Below the pieces are notes generated by a model, which did not search any database, was not told where the DNA came from, and saw nothing but the letters and a program-made list of their open reading frames with translations. From Nicotiana tabacum (taxonomy: Eukaryota; Streptophyta; Magnoliopsida; Solanales; Solanaceae): DNA of 64,000 nt. Below, one piece after another: positions 47,101 to 57,164 of the stretch. The translations under genes were made by a program, and so were the position numbers. The stretch lies in assembly GCF_000715075.1 (NCBI RefSeq), contig NC_134082.1, positions 187,601,948-187,665,947 on the forward strand. Reading direction: 5' to 3'. Position 1 is the first letter of the stretch. The number at the start of each line of letters is the position of its first letter.

Positions 47101-47892
47101 GGTGTAGATCGAGTTTTGTCTCGAATCTTCCAATGAAGATTCGAGAAGGTGGAAGAGGATTCGAGCCAAGCTGTTGATGGATTTGGATTCAGGGGGTTGA
47201 GGTGCATCAGGGGTGTTAAGGAGGTGGTCACCAGCGTCCATGCCGCCGTGATTAGTGGTGAGGGGAAATGGGGCGGCTAGGGTTCCTAAGGGGAGGTCTG
47301 GGTTCGTGTTTGGGGAAGACGGAAGGGGGGGTGTTCGTATAGGGGGGCTGGGTAAAGGGTTAGGCTTATATATGTAACGGGTAATTAGATCCTGGCTGTT
47401 GGATGAATCGAGATTGATGGCCAGGATCTTTCACTTAATACGGAACGACATCGTTTGGCCTTGGTTGGGGGGTCGGTTCGAACTGGTTACTGGGTCGGGT
47501 TTAGAAACGGGTTACTGAAAAGGAATCCTGGGCCGTTGGATTGGCCTGGACGGATGGCTCAGATTAAATGGCTCATACGGCATCGTTTTGGGGTCGTGCC
47601 TGGGCAGGCCTGGTTTGGACTGGATCTCTGTTTTGATTTTGGGCCTCATTTTGGGGCCCAATCTGATTTTCCACATCCCCCTTTTTCCTTTAATTAACAA
47701 GATTAAACTAAAACTCCTAAATTGCAAAAATTAAATACAATTACACCATATTGGTTATCACCTATAGTAGTTAACACATAATTTTAACATTAAATAAAAA
47801 TCACTCAATGACAAAACACTTACGCATATATTTTTGAGTTTCTTATTTTTCTTTTTGGAGTATTTCCGTGAAGCAAAAATCACATGCTTACA
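44192..47892 (-). repeat. Ogre 5' LTR (right copy)
   Basis: 3,701 bp, a direct repeat of 26637-30342. In the minus orientation transcription would start here. A TATATAAGCC box at about 47366-47375 lies some 520 bp inside U3, implying a very long R-U5 leader. Confidence 0.95.
47366..47375 (-). promoter_or_regulatory. Candidate TATA box of the Ogre 5' LTR
   Basis: The minus strand reads ACATATATAAGCC. The same site is present in the other LTR near 29816-29826. Confidence 0.55.
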
Positions 47893-47897
47893 GTCAC
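47893..47897 (+). repeat. Target-site duplication of the Ogre element, right copy
   Basis: GTCAC, matching 26632-26636. Confidence 0.95.
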
Positions 47898-47928
47898 CAT
47901 TTATTGATACAACTCTTTGTGATGACAG

Positions 47929-49340
47929 GTCGTAGGGCTTCCAAGAATACAACCCCAATCCCCTGCATTTCGCCATTCAATCGCATCAGCAGGGATGCAA
48001 TTTACCTTGGTTGAGTCTGCCCGAGGTGGCCGTGCGCAACCCGTATAGGCCAGAGACTCTTCTCATGACATGAATGTTCAGGATGAGATCTTCTCCCGAC
48101 CAGTCTATCATCTCGTGGACAAGCCCTCCAATGGGGACGAATCTTCGTCGAGAAAAGGGAGGAGGGTAGAACTCAGGAGGAAAGTTTCCATTGATGTTAG
48201 AAAGAGCAGAACTGGTACGTCGGAGACGGCACCGGTGCTTGTTTTTATGGCGGATGCCATTTTGGCAGGATGGTCTCCACGGACCGAAAAAGTATACCAA
48301 GGAGATGGATTTGCATGCTCTATCAAGGGTGGCATATCATCTGCCGTTGGAGGCGTCATACACGCTGAGGGCGACGAATCGGGTTCGGACGTCGACCTAA
48401 AAGATGCACGAGAGTTCATGGAACATCATACTCATGTAGAGATAAGGATGGAGGGTTCTGATCGACATGTTGTCATTCTTGGAGACTACGACTTGTTGTC
48501 GAATAGTGAGCAAGTGGCGTTGGTGTTTTCCCCCTTTTGCGTTACTTCTGAGAATGCGACACTTAAAGAGATGAGCGAAGCAGAGTTATCACGGAGCCTT
48601 TCCGGCATAGCTTTACGGGTAAATGCCACATTCTTTTCTTTTTGTTTTTGGTTATGTTTTGTATCCTTAGCCCATTCTTTACTTTGACTTTGCTTTTCAT
48701 ACTAGACCCTCATCATGGAGATCGAGCATGAACGTAGGGATAAGCGGAGGACAACCATTTATGGGAAGATGACCACCAAATATCAGGAATACCGCACCAA
48801 GCATTATGCGTTGGCCGATCTCTTTACTCAAGACAACGACTTTCAGTTGTTTTGTGACGGTCTTAAGCAAAAGGAGAAACAATTGGCACAAAAGGTCGAA
48901 GAGCTGAGAGAGCGAGATGAGGACCTGATGAAGGCCATTGCCCGTTGTAGTGAACTTGAGGCAGACCTTAAGGCCAAGGAATATGAGCTCGAGCTGAGTA
49001 GGGGGTGATGGGCAAAAATGCTGACCTCCAAGCGAAGGTGGCCAACTTAGTTTCCGAGCTTGATAGGAAGGAGGTGGAGGTTATCGACCTTAAGGTGAGC
49101 TGAGTGCGAATGTTGATGGATTGGCTCATGTTTAAAGGGAGAGGGCGACGGCCATCTCTGAGGCAGCGGCTCTAGAGGACGCCCTTCGTGTATGCAGATC
49201 AGAACGGAACAAGGAGGTGGAGACATCTGCGCTTAAGGAGGCAAGATTTAAGGGGCGTATCCAAGATCTGGAGGCGGAGTTGTCCGTATTAAATGAACAA
49301 GTTGCTGCTTTGAAGGCGGAGGACGTACGACGATAGTCGC
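47929..49340 (+). pseudogene. Transposase_28-like gene, 3' part (after the Ogre insertion)
   Basis: An acceptor (tgatgacag) ends at 47928, and the sequence continues the gene begun at 25723. The first stretch holds stops. An open frame at 48070-48687 (MNVQDEIFSRPVYHLVDKPS...) reads through MSEAELSRSLSGIALR, where a donor precedes an intron. The next exon starts near 48706 and gives a long coiled coil (EIEHERRDKRRTTIYGKMTT; KQKEKQLAQKVEELRERDED). A frameshift near 49000 is followed by more coiled-coil-like sequence to about 49340. Proteins of this type usually combine the N-terminal domain seen at 25723-26597 with such a coiled coil. The gene is decayed and function is not known. Confidence 0.65.
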
Positions 49341-49815
49341 ATCCCTCTACTTCCCATGCTTCGGCCGACCCTGTCGTACCTCGAGAGTTATATGAGATAT
49401 GGGTCTATGCCGAAGCCCAGCTTGACGTATATAAGTCTCTTCATGCTGATGGGAAAGTATCTGAGGCAGAACTCTAAGAGATGCGTATTAAAGCACGTGT
49501 CGCTTGAGAGGCATGTGGTTATGACCCCAGCACGCCTAGTGGAGACGATGTCGATTTCGACGATGCGAACAAGCTCGCCTCCGATTCTTGGTAAAATAAG
49601 GAGTATGCCATGGGGGTGATGTGGCATAGGACTTGGTTGTATTTATTTTGCGTTGCCATTTTTGTGGGGGCGCTCTTGAGCCCTTTGTAAAAACTTTTGT
49701 AATATAACAGTTGTAATGGAGCAGTTATTTTTTATTGTGTATCTCTGAATCATTTTCTTGTTGTGTTTGTTTATTTGACGATGATCTTTGTCGTAGTCGT
49801 ACTTATTTGAGTTGT

Positions 49816-50490
49816 CGAAATGTTTAACCCCATTGTGTTTCGAGCGATGTCGAACTTATGTCAAACTTTTTCCTTTAGTAACGGCCTTAGCCATATGGAT
49901 GTTATTTTTGAGCTAATGTCGAGATGTTATCCCGTCGTAGTTCGAGTAAAGTCAGACTTATTTTTCTTTTTGGCGATGGCCCTTGGCAGTAGGGGTGTTA
50001 TTTCGAGCTGGTCAAAATGTTAACCCGTCATAGTTCAAAGGAGGTCGAACTCTTCATTTTGGCGATAGCCCTTGGCCGTAGGGGTGTTATTTTGAGCTGG
50101 TCGAAATGTTAACCCGTCATAGTTCAAAAGAGGTTGAACTCTTCATTTTGGCGATGGCCATTGGCCGTAAGGGTGTTATTTTGAGCTAGTCGAAATATTA
50201 ACTCGTCAAAATGGCCCTTGGCCGTAGGGGTATTATTTCGAGATAGTGGAAATGTTAACCCGTCATAGTTTGAACGAGGTCGAACTCTTTATTTTGGCGA
50301 TGACCCTTAGCCGTAGGGGTGTTAAATGTTAACCCATCATAGTTTGAACGAGGTCGAACTCTTCATTTGGTGATAACCCTTGACCGTATACAAACTAACA
50401 AAGCTGGTCGAAATGTTAACCCGTCATAGTTCGAACGAGGTCGAACTCATCATTTTAGCGATGTCCCTTGGCCGTAGGGGTGTTATTTCA
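49816..50490. repeat. 89-bp tandem array (about 7 diverged units)
   Basis: Units share GTTAACCCGTCATAGTT, GAGGTCGAACTCTTCATTTT, GGCGATGGCCCTTGGCCGTA and GGGGTGTTATTTCGAGCTGG, period about 89 bp. Units differ from each other and some are shortened. One unit near 50392 carries the string ATACAAACTAACA, which is the end of the Copia LTR. The array continues after the Copia element at 60669-60737. Confidence 0.9.
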
Positions 50491-50494
50491 AGCT
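50490..50494 (+). repeat. Copia target-site duplication, left copy
   Basis: AAGCT, repeated at 60669-60673 after the 3' LTR. Confidence 0.85.
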
Positions 50495-51432
50495 CTATAG
50501 GGTTTTCAATATCTTTATTTATGTTTTAATGATCTAACAAACTTTGTCAAGAAATAAATTGGGAACCTAACGTACTAGGGCTGCACTGCAAGTTAATAGA
50601 TTCAAGCTCAATGTGAACTGCTAAAGCTTCAGAGGATAGAGAACTAAACAAGGACTTGATACCCTTGTTGTTCCCTCATAGTAGTACGACGTCAATGGGA
50701 CACAACTGGAAGACGTGACTGCCTGCACTGCATCGTTTCCACTGTCCACTTATTCCTTGACCAACTAAAGTGCTTACATCATTTCAAGTGATGTCATCAA
50801 GGTGTACCAACAATGAGTTTATATCAAAACATCACTTGAACATTTCTGGTTCTCATTCAGTATTTTGCAAAAACAAAGAAATCAATTCTAACGAGCTTGA
50901 AGAACAAAGTTAAATGCTACTACGGACCAGTTCCTAAAGTTAGTATTTTGTTGTCCTTAGTTGAGTTGTAACTTTGTGATTGTTCTTATTGTATCTCCTA
51001 AACTGCTTATCTAGAAGCGTAGATTAAGAACCATCTTGTAAAATCTGTAAACTCTCTGAGTTTATGTTGTGACTAGGTTTAGTCATAAGTTAAAGTTTTT
51101 GTTACTAGATAGTGACAAAGTGGCTTGTGGTGAGAGTATCACAAATTAGTCAAAGTCTTTGTAAGTAGAGATGACAAAGTGGCTTACGGTGAGAGTACCA
51201 TAAGTTAGTTGAATTGAATCCTTTGTAATAGAGTTATTACAAAGTGGCTTGTAATAGGTGTTTACAAGTTAGTGAAGCTACAGGTGTAGGTCGTGGTTTT
51301 TGTCCCCTTGAGTTGGGATTTTTCCACGTAAAAATCCTGTGTCTCATCTACTTACAGTTTTACTAGAATTCTCAGTATAACCTCATCGAGGACTAGGTAC
51401 TCTACTGTTTGGTGGACTCATACAAACTAACA
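50495..51432 (+). repeat. Copia 5' LTR
   Basis: 938 bp, ends CATACAAACTAACA. It contains internal near-repeats of GACAAAGTGGCTT with GAGAGTA(C/T)CA (51110-51260). A degenerate PBS (TATTATCAGAGTAGG, compare the initiator-Met type TGGTATCAGAG) follows at 51433. Confidence 0.92.
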
Positions 51433-51485
51433 ATTATTATCAGAGTAGGTTTCTCCTATCAGGCTAATACCTAGGAAGGATCCTT

Positions 51486-53308
51486 ATGGCTGCTCCACCA
51501 AATTTTGAAGAAAGTCAATCTACATACCGACCACCCAGGTTCAATGGACAATACTATGGGTGGTGAAAAATAAGAATGCATGATTTTATCATGGCTGAGG
51601 ATTCTGAGTTATGGGATGTCATATGTGACGATCCTTATGTTCCAACAAAGGTACTGGAGGAACATCCATTTTCAATGCCAAAAACCAATAAAGATTACAC
51701 TGACGCAGACAAAAAAGTTATGAAGAAAAACTTTCATGCCAAGAAGATTCTGGTATGTGGAATAGGACCTGAAGAATATAATATAATTTCCGCTTGCGAC
51801 ACTGCTAAGGAGATATGGGAATCTTTGCAAACAGCTCATGAGGGAACCACCCAAGTAAAACAGTCTAAGATTGATATGTTCACCACTGAGTATGAACTCT
51901 TCAGGATGAAGGACGATGAATCAATTCAAGATATGCACACAAGATTCACTTCCATCATAAATGAGTTACACTCACTTGGTGAAACCATTCCTACAAACAA
52001 GCTAGTGAGGAAAATCCTCAGTATTCTACCTAGCCCTTGGGAAAGCAAGGTGAATGCCATTACTGAATCAAAGGACTTGTAGGAGCTGACCATAGAAGAG
52101 CTGGTTGGAAATCTTAAGACCTACGAGATGAAGAGGAAGATAGACAGTCAAAGAAGAGAACCAAAGAAAGAAAAGAACCTGGTACTCAAAACTGATAGTA
52201 ATGCCTCAAGTGAGGAAGACAGTGACATGACCTACTTGACCAAAATATTTTAGAATATGGTCATAAGAAATAGAGAAATGCTAAAAAGGGGCAGCTCTAA
52301 CAAACCAAAAAACCACGATCTCTATCATAAGTGTGGAAAGCCTGGACACTTCATCAAAGACTGTCCTCTCTTGAAGCAAGATTTGTCCTAGAACAACCTT
52401 GGAAAAGCAACAACGGGGAACTTGGTTCCCTTTAAGGACTTCAAAAGAAAGAGATCTGCTGACAATGTTGTGAAATAGGATCTTGCAGCATGGGGAAACT
52501 CCTCTAGTGAGTCTGAAGATGAAACTGATGTTGGTGATAGCTCTATGATGGCGGTTGAAGGCAAGGAAAATGAATAGGACTCAACTTTTGCTTTGATGGC
52601 CCAATCAGATGATGATGAATATGAGGACAACAAAGAGGTAAATTTTAGGAATGTTCAGAGAAATCTAAAATCCTACCCTCCTAAGAAATTTGTGTATTTA
52701 GCTAGCATATTGATTGATGCCTATCATAGTCTTGTTGAGGATAGGGATTCCTTGACCTTAGAACTAGGAGAAACTAAACAAACTAAACATGACTCAGTGG
52801 CTGAAGTTATTGACCATAAGGAAACCATTAAAAACTTCAGAGAAGAAAGAAATGATCTCTTGGCAGAAATTACAGACCTAAGGGAAACAATAGAGAGACC
52901 AAGGACTAAGTCCAAACCTGGAAAGTCTAGAAAAGGAAAAGAGATAGCCAGTGAGGAACACATTAGGCTTGAAAATGAGTTGAAAGCTATGAGAACTAGG
53001 ATGTGTGTTGAAACTGCGAATAACAAGCACATCCTAACTGATCTAGAAAGAGTAAAAAATGATCTTGATAAGTCCCTAAAGTGGACCTGGTCCTCAAAAG
53101 CTATCACTGCCATGTACACTAATAATGGTGTTAACAGGCAGGGAATAGAGTCCCAAAGGGAGAAAACTCCCTACAACTCTCACAGCAGGTACATCACTAT
53201 TTCTGATAACTGGCTTTGTACCCACTGTGGGGACAATGGGCACTTCAAAGAAAATTTCCAGGCTAGGGTTCAATCTGTTCAGAAAACAAAGTGTTTGCTA
53301 AAAAAATG
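51486..53308 (+). pseudogene. Copia gag
   Basis: Begins at the ATG at 51486 (MAAPPNFEESQSTYRPPRFN). A TGA at 51564-51566 interrupts early; the longest open part is 51576-52082. UBN2/gag-like blocks are KIDMFTTEYELFRMKDDESI and KILSILPSPWESKVNAI. A TAG at 52080-52082 and further TAGs near 52250, 52390, 52480 and 52577 follow. A first CCHC knuckle has lost its first Cys (YHKCGKPGHFIKDC). A coiled-coil segment (52593-53120) and a second knuckle (CTHCGDNGHFKENF, last Cys lost) follow. Almost all stops fit C-to-T change. The damaged zinc knuckles show that missense decay has also occurred. Confidence 0.88.
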
Positions 53309-53486
53309 ACTACAAAAGAGGGACCAGGTTCCACTCACAAAAAGCACACATTATCTGCATGGACTAAGAGAGCTCTTATTCATCCTCTTGTCTACTACAA
53401 GGGACCCAAACTTTCTTGAGTTCCTAAAACTAACTCTTGATCTTCTTGTGCAGGGAACAGTAAAAAAAAGTGGTCAACAATAGTTC

Positions 53487-54790
53487 ATGGATAGTGGGTG
53501 TTCAAAACACATGACTGGGAACATTATGGACTTTCTTTCACTAAAAGCCCTGCAGGGAGGGAGTGTATCCTTTGGCAATGGGAAAAAGGGGTACATTCTT
53601 GGAGTTGGAAGAGTCGGGAAGTCACTCACTCAGTCTATTGAAAATATGTACTATGTCAATGGCCTTAAGTACAGTCTCTTGAGCGTCTCTCAGATCTGTG
53701 ATAAAGGAAACAAGGTGGAATTCTTGTCCAAGATATGTACAGTTACGAATCAAGTAACTGGTGAAGTGGTACTTGTGGCCAAGAGATACAAGAACATCTA
53801 TGTTGCTGATTTTGAGTCCTTACAAAGTGGTGATCTGAGTTGTCTGAAAGCTGTTGATGATGATGCTGAACTATGGTACAGAAGACTAGGGCACACATGC
53901 TTTTCTCTTCTGAACAAACTAATTCAGAAGGACCTGGTCCATGGTCTGCCCATGTCAAAGTTCAAGGTGCAAAAGGTTTGTGATGCCTGTGCTAGAGGAA
54001 AACACGTAAAGTCTTCTTTAAGTCTAAGAAGGATATGAGCACCTCAAAGCCACTTGAGCTTCTGCATATGGACCTATGTGGTCCTATGAGAGTGCAAAGC
54101 TGGGGAGGAAAAAGATACATTTTTGTGATAGTGGATGACTACTCCAGATTCACATGGATTCTGTTTCTTAGAACTAAAGATGAAACCTTTGAGGTGTTTA
54201 TGGCCTTTGTGAAGAAAATCCAGGTGAAGATGGAGTCTAGAGTAGCGTGCATTAGATCAGATCATGGAACAGAATTTGACAATGTCAAGTTTGATTAGTT
54301 CTGCAATGAAAATGACATCACTCACAACTTTTCAACTCCCAAAACTCCCCAGCAAAATGGAGTAGTAGAAAGGAAGAACAGAACTTTGGAAGAGATGGCA
54401 AGAACAATGTTGATCGATAGTGGAATTGTAAAGAACTTCTGGGCTGAAGCGGTCAACACTGCCTGCTACTTGGTGAATAGGTGCATGATCAGATCACTCT
54501 TGAACAAAACCCCATATGAGCTGCTGAACGGAAGGAAACCCGAGCTGACTCACCTAAGAACATCTGGATGCAAATGCTATGTTCTCAATAATAGAAAGGA
54601 TCACTTGGTAAATTTGATGCCAAGAATGATGAAGGAATATTTCTGGGCTACTCTTCTAAAAGCAAGGCTTACAAAATATACAATAAGCGGACTCAATGTG
54701 TTGAGGAAAGTGTTTATGTTATTTTTGATGAGTCTTATCCATCCTGTGAGAAGAGTGCTGACGAAGATCAAGATGGAGAACCCTTACTAG
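53487..54790 (+). pseudogene. Copia protease, GAG-pre-integrase and integrase
   Basis: The protease active site is in MDSGCSKHMTGN, just after a TAG near 53482. The GAG-pre-integrase segment reads LWYRRLGHTCFSLLNKLIQK to CDACARGKH. A one-base frameshift near 54018 separates it from the integrase core at 54035: D in LLHMDLCGP, D in IRSDHGTEF, then a TAG at 54296-54298, and E in QQNGVVERKNRTL. The C-terminal part (54386-54790) ends in a decayed stretch. Integrase lies upstream of RT, the copia order. Confidence 0.9.
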
Positions 54791-55149
54791 TCCCTGGTGA
54801 AGTCATTGACATGATAAATGTAAAGGCAAATATGATGAGCCAAGTAAAAGAACTGAGTGAAGACAATGATGACTCATCTTCAATGGAACCAGGTAATTCA
54901 ATTGCAACCACTGAAGCTGAAGAAATAATGGTTGATGTAGTTCAGGGTACTCCACTAGCACCTGATAGAAGAACACAGAAAAACCAGTCAAATGTACCCA
55001 CACTCTCTATAAATGAACCCCCGACTTCTAACTGGAGACACAAAAGCTCACATTCTCTTGACAACATAATTACCCCTCTAAATTCCGAAGTACAAACCAG
55101 GTCAAAAGCCAAAAATTCACTTGCCTTTTCAGCATTTCTCTCCTAAATA

Positions 55150-56674
55150 GAACCCAAGAATATCAAGGAAGCCTTGACAGATGAGAATTGGATTACGGCC
55201 ATGCAAGATGAGTTACATCAGTTTGAAAGGAACAATGTCTGGCACCTAGTACCCAGACCCTCAAATCAAACCATTATAGGAACCAGGTGGATATTCAGGT
55301 ACAAGCTTGATGAATATGGAAATAACACAAGGAACAAGGCCAGACTAGTGGTTTAAGGCTACATTCAGGAGGAAGGGATTGACTATGATGAAACATTTGC
55401 TCCAGTCGCTCGCATGGAAGCTATTAAAATTCTAATCACTTTTGCATCTCATATGGAATTCACCTTGTTCCAAATGGATGTCAAAAGTGCATTTCTGAAT
55501 GGACTTCTAAAGGAAGAAGTCTATGTGAAGCAACCTCAAGGGTTTGAATGTCATGAACACCCTGAATATGTGTTTAAACTGGACAAAGCATTATATGGGC
55601 TGAAGCCGGCTCCTCGAGCTTGGTATGAAAGACTGTTAAAATTCCTCTTGGAAAATGGCTTTAAAAAAGGGAAGATTGACAACACCATGTTCCTAAAGAA
55701 ATGGCGAAGGAACTTACTCATTGTTCAGGTCTATGTTGATGATATCATTTTTAGGGCAACAGCTGATTCTCTGTGTGATGACTTTGCAAAACCCATGGGA
55801 AGTGAGTTTGAAATGAGTATGATGGGGGAACTGAACTTCTTCTTGGGTCTTCAAGTAAAACAGTCTCCAAAGGGTACATTTATTTGTCAGCAAAAATACA
55901 TCAGGGAGCTCTTGAAGAGGTTTGACATAGAAGCATCAAAGGTGATAGACTTTCCCTTTGCTACGGCCACTCGACTAACATGGATGAAACTGGGACTCCT
56001 GTGAATCAAACCATGTATAAAGGCATTATTGGGTCTCTTCTCTATCTTACTGCCAGTAAACCTGATATTGTCTTCAGTGTGGGGCTATGTGCAAGGTTTC
56101 AATCAAATCCCAAGGAATCTCATTTGAAGCGGCCAAAAGAATTCTGAGATATCTTAAAGAAACACAGGACCTGGTTCTTTTTTATCCCTCAAGTGACAGT
56201 TTTAATCTCATTGGATATGCTGATGCATACTATGCAGGATATCTTGTGGATAGGAAAAGTACTTATAGAATGGCTCACTTACTAGGTTCATGTCTCATCT
56301 CTTGGAGAACAAGGAAGCAAAACTCAGTGTCTCTTTCAACAACTGAAGCAGAATATATAGTCGCAACATCCTGCTGTGCTCAACTTTTATGGATTAAGAA
56401 GCAACTAGAGGACTTTGGGGTACTCACTGAGAGTGTGCCCCTTCTATGTGATAACACCAGTGCACTCAACATGGCCAAGAATCCAGTTCAACATAAAAGG
56501 ACCAAGCATATTGATGTGAGACATCACTTTCTGAGGGACAATGTGGAGAAAGGGTTGATATGTATGAATTTTTGTAGCACAGAAGACCAAATTGCAGACA
56601 TCTTTACCAAGGCATTAAGTAGGGAACACTTTGAAAGAAATAGAGTGAAGTTGGGGCTTTTAAAGCCCAATTAA
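55150..56674 (+). pseudogene. Copia reverse transcriptase and RNase H
   Basis: RT begins around 55150 (NWITAMQDELHQFERNNVWH). A TAA near 55355 interrupts. The main block at 55414-56004 has [27 protein letters not shown] and the active site [11 protein letters not shown] frameshift near 55980 follows. The RNase H frame at 56087-56674 contains GYADAYYAGYLVDRKSTYR, LSTTEAEYIVATSCCAQLLW, CDNTSALNMAKNPVQHKRTK and HIDVRHHFLRDNVEKG, then DIFTKAL and a normal terminal TAA. Both domains are recognisable but not joined. Confidence 0.92.
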
Positions 56675-57164
56675 GAACCTGATTCCTCATTATTTGGCTA
56701 TGAAAAACCACCTTCAGGAAAAACTAGATAAAAGTGTTTTCTGGCCATGTCTAACTCACTTCAATACCATTGCAGGTAAACACACATGATGAGTATAGAA
56801 GCTGTAGATGCAGTGCATGGATGATAAAAGAGGATTTGATACTTTCAAATAACAAGTCAAGAACCTTGTTCTTGTACAAAAGGTTAGTAGTTTTGTGCAT
56901 TCTTTAATACACGTCTTAAATAGGGTACAAAACACAACGGCCATGTCATCCAACTTTTTAGAATCTGTTGTCACGTCTCTTCACTTCAAATTGTTCCATC
57001 TCCCTTTGAAACGTTGCATTTCTCCACGTCCAACTATCGTTTCAGAACCGGTCCCTATCTCTCTCTTCATAATTATCCATTCTTAATAAAAAAAAACCTC
57101 TGTTCTCCCAAAAACCATAAGTCCTCCATTAGAACTTCCCAAAGCACCTTCACTCCATCTTTCC
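56675..57164. other. Spacer between Copia pol and the env-like ORF
   Basis: No gene seen. Confidence 0.6.

Larger units (their letters stand above)
26637..47892 (-). mobile_element. Ogre/Tat-lineage Ty3/gypsy LTR retrotransposon, 21,256 bp
   Basis: Two direct LTRs of about 3.7 kb (26637-30342 and 44192-47892) start TGTCACACC and end GCTTACA, flanked by GTCAC duplications. Coding runs on the minus strand in the order ORF1, gag, protease plus G-patch, RT, RNase H, a second archaeal-type RNase H, and integrase. Extreme size, an ORF1 before gag, dual RNase H, a predicted pro/RT intron and a tandem-repeat 3' region all match Ogre elements. LTR copies differ at only scattered sites, so insertion is fairly recent. 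Gag has a frameshift; ORF1 and pol have six in-frame stops and pol a frameshift, so this copy is defective. It sits in an intron of a Transposase_28-like gene. Confidence 0.95.
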
